A DNA stretch of 14,659 nucleotides from Lachnospiraceae bacterium UBA3774 (GTDB lineage Bacteria; Bacillota; Clostridia; Lachnospirales; Lachnospiraceae): NCBI GenBank assembly GCA_002369255.1, contig DFFO01000057.1:1-14659 (forward strand), read 5' to 3'. Every line of letters begins with the position of its first letter. The stretch's first letter is position 1. The notes beneath the pieces were generated by a model. It was not told the origin of the DNA, did no database searches, and was given only the letters and a program-made list of their open reading frames with translations. The translations under genes and the position numbers were made by a program. Shown in pieces: positions 6,035 through 14,315 of the stretch.

Positions 6035-8047
6035 ATGACACTATTCAAAAAAAACCGCGCCGCGTCTGATTCCACCGGATTTTCAAGCAAAGATGAATCC
6101 CAAAGCCCTGAAGATATCATGAAACAATATGACAGGGAGTCTAACACACGGACGTGGACAGGCGCGCCAAAAGTGGTGGTTACCTGTATAATGTGTGTTT
6201 TTTCCATTTATTGTATATGGTCGACGCTTTTTTCCAACATGGCCTTGGAAATGCGTATTACTTCTTTTCTTGCAGGCGTTATTATCATGGGATATCTGTA
6301 TTATCCGGCAAAGAGGGGATATTCGCGCCAAAATTACATACCCTGGTATGACTGGCTGATCATGCTGGTCGGGGCTTTTTGCTTCTTCTTTTATTGTTTC
6401 CGTTATCCTTATCTGTCCAGAGTTCTGACGAGCGCAGCAAAGCTGACGCCGTTTTATACCGCGATCGGTATAGTCGGCCTATTGACTGTATTTGAACTGT
6501 GCAGACGCTGTGTAGGACTGCCGATCTTATGCGTGCTCGGAGCATTGCTTATATATACTTTTATCAGCGGCCTTCCGCTTAACAGATTGATATATACGCT
6601 CTTTTTCTCGACGGGAGGAGTGCTGGGAACGCCGGCTCAGGTATGTGCCAAATTTATTGTCGTATTCATTGTATTCGGCGCTTTTCTTGAACGAACGGGA
6701 ATATCGGCCTTCTTCATAGATCTGGCAAACAAGCTGGCAGGATGGGCTGCGGGCGGACCGGCCAAGGTTGCGGTTATATCATCGGCGCTTTGCGGAATGG
6801 TATCGGGCTCTTCCGTTGGAAACACCGTTACCACGGGATCGGTCACAATACCAATGATGAAGGACACCGGCTACAAGCCGGAATTTGCGGGCGCAGTAGA
6901 AGCGGCAGCGTCTACCGGAGGACAGATCATGCCTCCTATCATGGGCGCGGCAGCTTTCCTGATGGCGGAATACATGGGTATTCCTTACGCGCAGGTAGCG
7001 CTTAAAGCTATTTTGCCGGCGGTGCTTTATTTTATGGGAATTTTTATCGCGGTTCATTTGGAAGCGAAAAAATTGAATCTAAAAGGTCTTCCCCGTACGC
7101 AGCTGACTCCGTGGCGGCGGCTTTTGTCGCAGATATATCTGCTCATACCGCTGATCGTTCTGGTATGGCTGGTAAGTACCAATAAACGCACCATGGCATT
7201 TGCCGCGGCGATATCGATCCTTTTTGCTATCCTTGTCAGCCTTCCCGGCATCTTTATCAGAGAACGCAAAGAGCCGACGTCTACGGGCGGATATTTCGGC
7301 CGCGTTGTAAGAAGCACCGGAAGTACTATTTTTTCTTCCCTTGAAGCGGGAGGCCGGGGAACTATCACCGTAGCTATTGCCTGCGGAGTAGCAGGATGCA
7401 TCGCGGGATGTATTACGGCGACAGGTCTTGCCTCAAAGCTGATCACCGGTATAGTAGCCGTCAGTCAAAACAGCGTTTTTATCGCCCTGTTCCTGACTAT
7501 GCTCTGCTGTATCGTTTTGGGAATGGGCGTGCCGACAACGGCGAACTACTGCATTATGGCGTCTACCTGTGCGCCGATTCTGATCAGAATGGGTCTGCCC
7601 GCCGTCAGCGCGCACTTCTTTGTATTCTATTTCGGAATTGTGGCCGATATTACGCCTCCGGTGGCTTTGGCGGCTTATGCGGGCTCTGCCATTGCCAAAT
7701 CAAATCCTATGAAGACCGGCGTCAATGCCACAAAGCTGGCAATCGCGGCTTTTATCGTACCGTATATCTTCGCCGTCAGCCCGGAACTGCTTTTTGAAAA
7801 TCTCGAAGGATGGTGGCAGGTAGTACAGATCGTGCTGACATCGGTTGTAGGCATTTTCGGAGTTGCCACTTGCCTTAATGGCTTCCTTTTCAAAAAAATT
7901 CCGATCGTGCTAAGATTCGTATTCCTTGCAGGCGGCCTTGCGCTGATGTACCCGGGAAGCCTTACCGATATTATCGGTATTGCCATGGTCGGCGCGGCTA
8001 CGGCGATACAGTTTGTTTCTTCAAAGAAACGGGTTAAAACAGAGTGA
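6035..8047 (+). CDS. TRAP transporter fused permease, 4TM/12TM (DctQM type)
   Basis: This 670-residue integral membrane protein is the size of the family in which the small DctQ-like and large DctM-like TRAP subunits are fused, the usual partner of TAXI receptors. An earlier in-frame ATG at 5999 lies inside the preceding hairpin. The ATG at 6035 has GAAAGGAA (6020-6027) at proper spacing and is the better start. A hydrophilic N-terminus of about 45 residues precedes the first membrane segments (from about residue 46). The large-subunit signature regions include GGQIMPPIMGAAAFLMAEYM, GMGVPTTANYCIMAST and DITPPVALAAYAGSAIAKS, the re-entrant loop regions of the transport core. The short C-terminus is basic (SSKKRVKTE). 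It works with the lipoprotein receptor upstream, driven by a sodium or proton gradient. The strong terminator just after the stop closes the two-gene operon. Confidence 0.93.
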   Translation: MTLFKKNRAASDSTGFSSKDESQSPEDIMKQYDRESNTRTWTGAPKVVVTCIMCVFSIYCIWSTLFSNMALEMRITSFLAGVIIMGYLYYPAKRGYSRQNYIPWYDWLIMLVGAFCFFFYCFRYPYLSRVLTSAAKLTPFYTAIGIVGLLTVFELCRRCVGLPILCVLGALLIYTFISGLPLNRLIYTLFFSTGGVLGTPAQVCAKFIVVFIVFGAFLERTGISAFFIDLANKLAGWAAGGPAKVAVISSALCGMVSGSSVGNTVTTGSVTIPMMKDTGYKPEFAGAVEAAASTGGQIMPPIMGAAAFLMAEYMGIPYAQVALKAILPAVLYFMGIFIAVHLEAKKLNLKGLPRTQLTPWRRLLSQIYLLIPLIVLVWLVSTNKRTMAFAAAISILFAILVSLPGIFIRERKEPTSTGGYFGRVVRSTGSTIFSSLEAGGRGTITVAIACGVAGCIAGCITATGLASKLITGIVAVSQNSVFIALFLTMLCCIVLGMGVPTTANYCIMASTCAPILIRMGLPAVSAHFFVFYFGIVADITPPVALAAYAGSAIAKSNPMKTGVNATKLAIAAFIVPYIFAVSPELLFENLEGWWQVVQIVLTSVVGIFGVATCLNGFLFKKIPIVLRFVFLAGGLALMYPGSLTDIIGIAMVGAATAIQFVSSKKRVKTE

Positions 8048-8067
8048 CGTATATTTGTTTGTCACAC

Positions 8068-8105
8068 AAACTGCTCCATCGATTTAGCGGCGGAGCAGTT
8101 TTTTT
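8068..8105 (+). terminator. Intrinsic terminator of the TRAP operon
   Basis: AAACTGCTCC (8068-8077) is perfectly complementary to GGAGCAGTTT (8092-8101) around a 14-nt loop, and the arm runs into a T tract to 8105. It lies 20 bp after the permease stop. Confidence 0.92.
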
Positions 8106-8142
8106 ATCAAAAAATACTCCGTCATGGAATCGTCGGTCGTCA

Positions 8143-8171
8143 TTGACCTGCGAACAAATGTTTGCTATAAT
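8143..8171 (+). promoter_or_regulatory. Consensus promoter of pcrA
   Basis: TTGACC (8143-8148) and a perfect TATAAT (8166-8171) are separated by exactly 17 bp. Transcription would start near 8178, about 22 nt before the ATG at 8200. With the terminator just upstream, this makes pcrA independently transcribed. Confidence 0.88.
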
Positions 8172-8199
8172 TTCCTCATCTTATTTTTTTGGAGCACTT

Positions 8200-10476
8200 A
8201 TGTCAGATCTTTTAAATTCACTTAATCCCAGGCAAAAAGAAGCGGTTATGGCCACCGAAGGAGCGGTGCTTGTTCTTGCGGGCGCAGGCTCGGGAAAGAC
8301 CCGCGTGCTTACTCACAGAGCAGCTTATCTTATCTCCGAAAAAGGCGTTATGCCGTGGAATATACTTGCCATCACTTTTACAAACAAAGCCGCAAATGAA
8401 ATGAAAGAACGTATAGACAGGCTTTGCGAGGAAGAAGGCGGAATGGTCTGGGTAGCTACCTTTCATGCCACATGCGGGAGGATACTGCGCAGACACGCAG
8501 AGCTTCTTGGATATACGTCAAATTATACCATTTATGATACGGATGACGCGAAGACCCTGATAAAGAGAGTTTTAAAGACTCTTGATATCGACAGCAAGCT
8601 TTATCCGGAGAGAATGCTGCTCAGCAGGATATCTGCTGCAAAAAACACTTTTGTTTCTCCTGATGATATGTACCGTCAGGCAGGAGATTACCGCGAAAGA
8701 AAGATCGCAGAGATTTACGAGGAATACCAAAAACAGCTCAAGGCAAATGACGCCATGGACTTTGACGATATGCTGGTAAAGACAGTGGAGCTTTTTCAGA
8801 AGTTCCCCGAGGTATTGCTTTCCTGGCAGGAGCGTTTCCGCTATATCATGGTGGACGAGTACCAGGACACAAATGCCGTACAGTTTGAATTTATACGGCT
8901 TCTTGCGCAGCGTTACGGAAATATCTGCGTAGTCGGAGACGACGATCAGTCCATTTACAAATTCCGCGGAGCCGACATCAGAAATATACTTGACTTTGAA
9001 AAGAGCTTCCCCGGGGCAAAGGTCATCAAGCTGGAACAAAACTACCGTTCGACGGGTGCAGTTCTGGAGGTCGCAAACGAAGTGATAAAGCATAATCGCG
9101 GAAGAAAGGCAAAGACTCTATGGACTGACGCGGATAAGGGAGACGCGGTCGATTACCGTGAATACACAAATGCCTACGATGAGGCCGAAGGCGTCGTAAT
9201 GGATATAAAGGCAAACCTCGGGAGATTTGATTACGGCGACTGCGCCGTGCTTTACCGCACAAATGCCCAGTCGCGTCTTCTTGAAGAAAAATGCGTACTT
9301 TATTCGGTTCCTTACAGGCTGGTGGGCGGTGTAAATTTCTATCAGAGAAAAGAGATCAAAGACATCATCGCATACTTAAAGACCGTGACGGGCGCAAAGG
9401 ATGATATTGCTGTTCAAAGGATCATCAATGTGCCAAAAAGAGGCATAGGACAGACTACGATAGCAAAGATATCGGCGCTTGCGGCAGAAAAAAACATTGA
9501 TTTTTACGCTGCGCTTAATGAAGCATGCGATACGGGCGCGGTTCCTTCCTCGGCAGCGTCCAAGATCAGAGGCTTTACCGGCATTATCGAATCTATCCGC
9601 GCCAAACAGTCCGACCTTACCGTAAAGGAACTCGTAGAGGCCGTCTGCGAGGAAAGCGGTTATATCAGGGAGCTTCGCGATGAGAAAACCGCCCAGGCCG
9701 AAAGCCGCATCGAAAACATAGAGGAACTTATAAACAAGGCCGCCGAGTCCGAGGCGGAGCCGGGAGATGAGCTTGCGCTTTCGCAGTTTCTTGAAGAAGT
9801 GGCGCTTGTTGCAGACGTAGATTCGCTTGATGATGATGAAAACAGGGTAGTGCTGATGACCTTGCACGGCGCGAAGGGACTGGAATTTCCGCGCGTATAT
9901 ATGACCGGTATGGAAGAAGGCCTTTTCCCGAGCTATATGTCGATCAGCAGCGGAGATGAATCGGACATAGAAGAAGAACGCCGCCTGTGTTACGTGGGAG
10001 TTACAAGAGCAAAAGAAAAGCTTTCGCTCTCCGCCGCGCAGCAGCGCATGGTAAACGGCGAGATCAGGTTTTCTCCTGTATCCAGGTTTGTCGGCGAAAT
10101 TCCTGATGGCATGCTTGATATGGAAAGCGGCGCGCCCAGATCCAAAAAACCCGCTCTTACGGGCTTAAAAGGACGCGGAATCCCGACGGCAGCGTCTTTC
10201 GGCAATGATTATTTTGACAGGACGTATAAAACAAAAACATCCGGAAAAGGTATCGGAGAAGGCAGCGCCGCGGCGTATCTCGGCAAGGACATTACGGCGA
10301 AAAAACCGTCTTCTCTGGAATATTCCGAAGGCGACAGAGTGCGCCACTTAAAATTCGGAGAAGGAACCGTTGCGTCGATCATAGAAGGAAAGCAGGACTA
10401 TGAGGTGACGGTTGATTTCGACAGAGTCGGAAGCAAAAAGCTTTTTGCCGGATTTGCAAAGCTGGTTAAAATCTGA
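8200..10476 (+). CDS. pcrA: ATP-dependent DNA helicase PcrA (UvrD/Rep superfamily 1A)
   Basis: This is a 758-residue 3'-to-5' DNA helicase of repair and replication. The frame is open back to 8044, but that stretch covers the promoter and previous terminator. The ATG at 8200, with GGAG at 8191-8194 and the family opening LLNSLNPRQKEAV, is the real start. Motifs in order: Walker A GAGSGKT (28-34), motif Ia TFTNKAANEMKER, motif II DEYQDTN (from 219), motif III GDDDQSIYKFRGAD (from 246), QNYRS, motif V TLHGAKGLEFPRVY (from 554), and motif VI RRLCYVGVTRAKE. The C-terminal segment (about 708-758, YSEGDRVRHLKFGEGTV) is the Tudor-like domain that in PcrA/UvrD contacts RNA polymerase, linking it to transcription-coupled repair. 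All catalytic motifs are intact, and the length matches Gram-positive PcrA (about 720-760). Confidence 0.97.
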   Translation: MSDLLNSLNPRQKEAVMATEGAVLVLAGAGSGKTRVLTHRAAYLISEKGVMPWNILAITFTNKAANEMKERIDRLCEEEGGMVWVATFHATCGRILRRHAELLGYTSNYTIYDTDDAKTLIKRVLKTLDIDSKLYPERMLLSRISAAKNTFVSPDDMYRQAGDYRERKIAEIYEEYQKQLKANDAMDFDDMLVKTVELFQKFPEVLLSWQERFRYIMVDEYQDTNAVQFEFIRLLAQRYGNICVVGDDDQSIYKFRGADIRNILDFEKSFPGAKVIKLEQNYRSTGAVLEVANEVIKHNRGRKAKTLWTDADKGDAVDYREYTNAYDEAEGVVMDIKANLGRFDYGDCAVLYRTNAQSRLLEEKCVLYSVPYRLVGGVNFYQRKEIKDIIAYLKTVTGAKDDIAVQRIINVPKRGIGQTTIAKISALAAEKNIDFYAALNEACDTGAVPSSAASKIRGFTGIIESIRAKQSDLTVKELVEAVCEESGYIRELRDEKTAQAESRIENIEELINKAAESEAEPGDELALSQFLEEVALVADVDSLDDDENRVVLMTLHGAKGLEFPRVYMTGMEEGLFPSYMSISSGDESDIEEERRLCYVGVTRAKEKLSLSAAQQRMVNGEIRFSPVSRFVGEIPDGMLDMESGAPRSKKPALTGLKGRGIPTAASFGNDYFDRTYKTKTSGKGIGEGSAAAYLGKDITAKKPSSLEYSEGDRVRHLKFGEGTVASIIEGKQDYEVTVDFDRVGSKKLFAGFAKLVKI

Positions 10477-10501
10477 ATATGTAAATCACCGCCATTTATA
10501 G

Positions 10502-10507
10502 TATAAT
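10502..10507 (+). promoter_or_regulatory. Possible promoter (-10) of the HerA-like gene
   Basis: A perfect TATAAT lies 37 bp before the downstream ATG in the 67-bp gap after pcrA. The -35 region (TGTAAA at 16 bp) is weak, and no terminator separates the genes, so read-through from pcrA is also likely. Confidence 0.5.
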
Positions 10508-10543
10508 CATAAAAGATCAATTAAATCAAAACAGGAGGCGCAT

Positions 10544-12121
10544 ATGTACAAAGAAGGAAAAATCTGGTTTGGAATGTCCGGAGATGAAAAGCTTTATTTC
10601 GACACCAAAATGGCAAATCGACACGGCCTTATCGCCGGCGCTACCGGCACGGGCAAGACAACTACGCTTCGTACTCTTGCCGAATCTTTCTCGGATTGCG
10701 GAGTTCCCGTTTTTCTTTCCGACATGAAAGGCGATCTTGCCGCAATGTGCCGCCCGGGAAATGCCGAAGGGTTTGTGGGAAAACGCATAGAAGAATACGG
10801 GCTTGACGCGGAGGGCTTTGCGTTCCATGGCTGTCCGGTTGCTTTTTGGGATATTTATGCGGAAAAAGGAATGCCTCTTCGCGCAACGGTTTCGGAAATG
10901 GGTCCGGTGCTTCTTGCAAAGATTCTCGGCCTGAATGCCACGCAGGAAGCGGTCTTGACGGTTGCATTTAAGGCGGCTGACGATGAAGGGCTGCTTCTTA
11001 TAGATACAAAGGATCTTAAAGCGTTTTTAAACTACGTCGGAGAGACGGCCGACGTCTTTGCCATGAAATACGGCAACGTCAGCAAACAAAGCCTGGCCGC
11101 CATCATAAGAGCCATCGTTGCGCTTGAGTCAGAGGGCGGCGAACAGTTTTTCGGCGAACCGGCGCTTAATATCACCGATTGGATCAAAACGGACTTTAAC
11201 GGCAAGGGCGTAATAAATATACTTGATTGTCAAAGGCTCATACACAACCCGAATATGTACGGTACATTTATGCTCTGGATGATCAGCGAGCTGTATGAGA
11301 CTCTGCCTGAAGTGGGCGATCAGGAAAGACCGAGGATGGTATTTTTCTTTGACGAGGCGCATCTTCTTTTTGACAATGCAAAGGGAGAGCTTCTTACAAA
11401 GCTTGAACAGGTCGTAAAACTCATCCGCAGCAAGGGCGTGGGAATCTATTTTATCACCCAGAGTCCCAAAGACATCCCGGGAGGGATACTCGCCCAGCTC
11501 AATAACAAGATCCAGCACGGTCTGCGCGCATATACTCCCGCGGAACAAAAAGCGGTAAAAGCCGCCGCCGAATCATTCAGGATCAATCCCGAGTTTGATA
11601 CCTACGAGACGCTGATAAATCTCGGAATAGGAGAGGCTGTTGTTTCCGTCCTTGACGAGGGAGGCGTGCCTACGATAGCAAAAAAAGGGATCATCCTGCC
11701 GCCGCAGTGCTCGCTTGACGTGCTTGACGACGCCTCAAGAGCAGAGATCATAAACGGCAGCGAGCTCTATCTCAAATACAAAGATTATTATGACAGAGAT
11801 TCTGCTTATGAATTTTTGCAGAGAAAAGGGGTCGCCGATAACGAAGCGGCACAGAGGCAGAGAGCTCTTGCGGAAGAGGAAAAAGAAGCAAGCAGGCAGG
11901 CTGCAGCCCAGCAAAAGGAAGCCGAAAAGCAGGCGGCCGCCGCGTCTGCACAAAAAAAGAGACTCTTTAAAAACGTCGCAGGCACAGCGGGCAGCACAAT
12001 AGGCAGAGAGCTTGGAAATACGCTTGGAAGCAGCATAGGAGGCTCATTCGGAAAACGCCTCGGGGGCAATCTCGGGTCGAGTCTCGGAAGAGGAATCCTC
12101 GGCACCCTCTTCGGTAAGTGA
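10544..12121 (+). CDS. HerA-like DUF853 P-loop ATPase (YjgR family)
   Basis: This 525-residue protein of the DUF853 family is related to the HerA/FtsK-type ATPases that translocate along DNA. The cellular role of the family is not established. AGGAGG (10533-10538) is 5 bp before the ATG. Walker A GATGTGKTT is at residues 32-40. An SDMKGDLAAM motif follows, typical of the family, where the first acidic loop contacts nucleotide. Walker B FFFDEAH has Asp270 and Glu271, and a FITQSP sensor motif follows. Residues about 432-477 form an Ala/Glu/Gln-rich, probably coiled-coil helix. The C-terminus (483-518) is nine consecutive tetrads of the form G-x-x-hydrophobic, a glycine zipper. No nuclease partner such as NurA is adjacent, which argues against a classical HerA-NurA resection pair. 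It may be expressed from its own -10 or with pcrA. I see no clear terminator after it. Confidence 0.9.
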   Translation: MYKEGKIWFGMSGDEKLYFDTKMANRHGLIAGATGTGKTTTLRTLAESFSDCGVPVFLSDMKGDLAAMCRPGNAEGFVGKRIEEYGLDAEGFAFHGCPVAFWDIYAEKGMPLRATVSEMGPVLLAKILGLNATQEAVLTVAFKAADDEGLLLIDTKDLKAFLNYVGETADVFAMKYGNVSKQSLAAIIRAIVALESEGGEQFFGEPALNITDWIKTDFNGKGVINILDCQRLIHNPNMYGTFMLWMISELYETLPEVGDQERPRMVFFFDEAHLLFDNAKGELLTKLEQVVKLIRSKGVGIYFITQSPKDIPGGILAQLNNKIQHGLRAYTPAEQKAVKAAAESFRINPEFDTYETLINLGIGEAVVSVLDEGGVPTIAKKGIILPPQCSLDVLDDASRAEIINGSELYLKYKDYYDRDSAYEFLQRKGVADNEAAQRQRALAEEEKEASRQAAAQQKEAEKQAAAASAQKKRLFKNVAGTAGSTIGRELGNTLGSSIGGSFGKRLGGNLGSSLGRGILGTLFGK

Positions 12122-12183
12122 TTCTTGCCCGGATACGTGTTATAAATTTTTTCTTAAAATCCTTTTTTGCCCTGATTGTGCGG

Positions 12184-12212
12184 TTGCGGTTTTTCGGGGC
12201 AGATGATATAAT
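12184..12212 (+). promoter_or_regulatory. Promoter of the small acidic membrane protein gene
   Basis: TTGCGG (12184-12189), a 17-bp spacer, then TATAAT (12207-12212) preceded by TGA, giving an extended -10 (TGATATAAT). The same TGATATAATC string serves the lipid kinase gene on the other strand. Confidence 0.72.
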
Positions 12213-12254
12213 CATTTCGTAGTTATAAGCTCACTTAAACAGGAGGTGTTTGTT

Positions 12255-12452
12255 ATGGAAAAAAGAGAAGGCAGTGTTATAAAGACTATTCTTATAATAA
12301 TCGGCGCCGTTGCGGCTGTAGCCGGTATCGCTTATGCAGTATATCGTTTCTTTATCTGCGATGATTATGACGAGTTTGATGAAGATTTCTACTTTGATGA
12401 TGACGACATCGCAGACCTTCTTGAGGAAGACGGCGTAGAGGAAGATAAGTAA
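12255..12452 (+). CDS. Small single-pass membrane protein with strongly acidic C-terminal tail
   Basis: I do not recognise a named family for this 65-residue protein. AGGAGG (12241-12246) lies 8 bp before the ATG at 12255. An in-frame GTG at 12246 overlaps the ribosome binding site and is unlikely to be used. The N-terminus (MEKREGSVIK) is charged and short. Residues about 11-33 form one hydrophobic membrane helix (IKTILIIIGAVAAVAGIAYA), followed by YRFF. The remaining 31 residues from Cys35 hold 18 Asp or Glu and one terminal Lys, interspersed with Phe and Tyr. The charge pattern does not fix topology firmly; an acidic cytoplasmic or surface tail that binds cations or a basic partner is possible, but that is guesswork. 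It has its own extended -10 promoter and a strong terminator, so it is a monocistronic unit. Confidence 0.85.
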   Translation: MEKREGSVIKTILIIIGAVAAVAGIAYAVYRFFICDDYDEFDEDFYFDDDDIADLLEEDGVEEDK

Positions 12453-12479
12453 TCTTTTTTAAATCACAAAACCACACAG

Positions 12480-12517
12480 ACCTCACAAACGCAGTTATCT
12501 GCTTTGTGAGGTTTTTT
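12480..12517 (+). terminator. Intrinsic terminator after the small acidic protein gene
   Basis: ACCTCACAAA (12480-12489) pairs perfectly with TTTGTGAGGT (12503-12512). The stem continues inside as GCAG/CTGC (12491-12494 with 12499-12502) past a single bulged C, with a TTAT loop and a run of six T residues (12512-12517). Confidence 0.93.
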
Positions 12518-12518
12518 A

Positions 12519-12547
12519 TCGACTTTTTATAATGTTGTAGTTATAAT
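12519..12547 (+). promoter_or_regulatory. Probable promoter of the rRNA methyltransferase gene
   Basis: TCGACT (12519-12524), a 17-bp spacer and TATAAT (12542-12547). A second TATAAT at 12528-12533 offers an alternative, but its -35 would lie in the terminator stem. The methyltransferase ATG is 29 bp downstream of the -10. Confidence 0.6.
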
Positions 12548-12576
12548 TGATCCATCTTTTTATGCGAGGATAAAAC

Positions 12577-13794
12577 ATGGCAGATAATAATATTTGTCCG
12601 CATTTCGGACGTTGCGGCGGCTGTTCATACCAGGACAAAGAATATGGCGCGCAGCTGTCGCTCAAAGAGGAAAAAGTCAGAGAGCTGCTCGCGCCCTATG
12701 CAGATGAAAGCGTGTGGGAAAAAGCAGTTTCAAGCCCCTTGATCTATGGATACCGCAACAAGATGGAATTCAGCTTCGGGGATGACAAAAAAGACGGACC
12801 GCTGACGCTCGGACTTCATCAGAAAAAAAGCTTTTATAACGTTATTACCGTAGATGGATGCAATATAGTCGATGAAGATTACAGGCTGATCATTTCAGAG
12901 ACGTTAAAATACTTTGGAAGCAGGGGCGTGTCATATTATCACAAGCGGCGCGGGAGCGGAGCGCTCAGACATCTCGTGATCCGCAAAGCCTTAAAGACGG
13001 GGGAAATACTTGTCTGTCTGGTTACGACGTCGGATATCTACGGATATGAAAAAGATGTCACTAAGGCAGGTGTCTTGCCGCATAACTGCGGATTGCTCGA
13101 AGGATACAGGGAAATGCTGCTTGGCTTGCCGCTAAGAGGCGGGATAGCAGGGATACTTCACATGGAAAACAACCTTCCGGCAGATACCGTTCAAAGCCAA
13201 AAGACTACCGCGCTTTACGGGAAGGAGTATTTTTTTGAAGAGCTTTTGGGGCTGAAATTTAAAATAACTCCGTTTTCGTTTTTCCAGACAAACAGCTCCG
13301 GCGCGGAAAAACTCTATGAGACCGTAAGAGAGTATTGCGGCGATATAAGCGGACAAAAAGTATTTGATCTATACAGCGGAACGGGCACCATCGCTCAGCT
13401 TTTGGCGGCAGTGGCTCATGATGTGACAGGTGTGGAGATCGTGGAAGAAGCGGTGAACGCAGCCCGCGAAAATGCCGGACTAAACGGTCTTTCAAACTGC
13501 AGTTTTATCGCAGGCGACGTTTTTAAAGTTTTGTCAGAGGCGGGTGAAACGATGGGCCTGCCTGATGTGATAGTGCTCGATCCTCCGCGCGAGGGAATGA
13601 CGGCAAAGGCTTTGTCAAAGATCCTTTCTTACGAGGTGCCGCGTCTTGTTTACGTCAGCTGCAAGCCCGAATCTCTTGCTCGCGATATGGAAACTATCGC
13701 AGCTCACGGATACCGTATAGAGCGCATACGGTGCGTGGATATGTTCCCGTGGACAAGGCATGTTGAGACAGTCACGTTGATCACTCGAGCCTGA
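12577..13794 (+). CDS. rlmD: 23S rRNA (uracil-C5)-methyltransferase, RlmD/TrmA family
   Basis: This 405-residue S-adenosylmethionine-dependent enzyme makes 5-methyluridine in RNA. Its four iron-sulfur cysteines are visible: Cys7, Cys13 and Cys16 in CPHFGRCGGC, and Cys95 in DGCNI. This indicates the [4Fe-4S] cluster of RlmD/RlmC-type enzymes. Then come FFQTN (Gln237), the SAM-binding DLYSGTG (from Asp264), DPPREG (Asp335) and the catalytic nucleophile Cys362 in VSCKPESLARD. The family end motif RHVETVTLI is present. The protein starts only seven residues before the first cluster Cys, so the N-terminal TRAM RNA-binding domain found in many homologues is absent. GCGAGGA (12564-12570) precedes the ATG. 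The exact target uridine (747, 1939, or both as in Gram-positive RlmCD) cannot be decided from sequence alone. The gene has its own promoter after a strong terminator. Confidence 0.92.
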   Translation: MADNNICPHFGRCGGCSYQDKEYGAQLSLKEEKVRELLAPYADESVWEKAVSSPLIYGYRNKMEFSFGDDKKDGPLTLGLHQKKSFYNVITVDGCNIVDEDYRLIISETLKYFGSRGVSYYHKRRGSGALRHLVIRKALKTGEILVCLVTTSDIYGYEKDVTKAGVLPHNCGLLEGYREMLLGLPLRGGIAGILHMENNLPADTVQSQKTTALYGKEYFFEELLGLKFKITPFSFFQTNSSGAEKLYETVREYCGDISGQKVFDLYSGTGTIAQLLAAVAHDVTGVEIVEEAVNAARENAGLNGLSNCSFIAGDVFKVLSEAGETMGLPDVIVLDPPREGMTAKALSKILSYEVPRLVYVSCKPESLARDMETIAAHGYRIERIRCVDMFPWTRHVETVTLITRA

Positions 13795-13812
13795 GTTGAG
13801 GCTACAACTCAG
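13791..13812 (+). terminator. Hairpin at the end of rlmD, possible weak terminator
   Basis: CTGAGTTG (13791-13798) and CAACTCAG (13805-13812) form a perfect 8-bp stem with a 6-nt loop, overlapping the rlmD stop codon. Only four T residues follow, after a gap (13817-13820), so termination would be weak. It could instead protect the mRNA end. Confidence 0.45.
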
Positions 13813-13859
13813 ATGTGGTTTTGAAGAGTAATGCTTGCATCAGAGAGGAGAAAAGATCA

Positions 13860-14315
13860 GTGAACGTAAGTGAAGAGGAATTGATAGAATTCATCAAGCC
13901 AATCTTGAAAGATAAAGGGTTTCGAAAAAAGGCAAAACGATGGACAAAGACGACGGAGCATTTTTCTTATATCTTCTTTATTCAGGGCAGCTCTTATGAT
14001 AAAGACGATTATTATGTTCGCCCCGGAATAATCGTGAACGATATTCAGGCAGAGCCCGGGGTGTACGGTCATTTTGATGTTGATATTCCAGTAACAACAA
14101 AAGAAGAAATACTACAGAAAGCAGAAGAGTTCTTTTCTCAATGGTCAAGTATAGAGTATTTGAAAAAGACGGTAGCTGATTTTGTCGAGTGGGAAAAAAG
14201 AAATCCAGTTGAAAAACGACGTGCAGGAGAAGTTGATTATGTAGCAGACCCGGTACCTGCTCACGGTCTGTTTTCGCTCACAGAGAGGGCGAAAAAAGAA
14301 ATACTGAATCTTTAG
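13860..14315 (+). CDS. DUF4304 domain-containing protein
   Basis: This is a 151-residue cytoplasmic protein of unknown function. The frame is open from a GTG at 13815, but the GTG at 13860 is preferred because AGAGGAGA (13843-13850) lies 9 bp before it, while 13815 has no ribosome binding site and abuts the upstream hairpin. Residues 6-60 match the pattern of DUF4304: a first helix ending FIKPILKDKGFRKKAKRW, a strand pair FSYIFFIQGS, and DDYYVRPGIIV. The rest is helical and charged, with no membrane segment or recognisable catalytic motif. Base use differs from the neighbours: 120 bases at 14101-14220 are about 34% G+C by hand count, against 55% for 60 bases of rlmD (13561-13620). This suggests recent acquisition. 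Function and partner are unknown. Confidence 0.85.
   Translation: MNVSEEELIEFIKPILKDKGFRKKAKRWTKTTEHFSYIFFIQGSSYDKDDYYVRPGIIVNDIQAEPGVYGHFDVDIPVTTKEEILQKAEEFFSQWSSIEYLKKTVADFVEWEKRNPVEKRRAGEVDYVADPVPAHGLFSLTERAKKEILNL

Noticed and set aside
10544..12121. HerA-NurA defence or DNA-end-resection system
   Set aside because: No NurA, Sir2 or DUF4297-type nuclease gene is adjacent. The protein fits the DUF853/YjgR family and lies next to pcrA among housekeeping genes.
12169..12200. GCCCTGA/TCGGGGC stem as terminator of the HerA-like gene
   Set aside because: It has a G-U pair, a long loop and no T tract after it, and it overlaps the next promoter.
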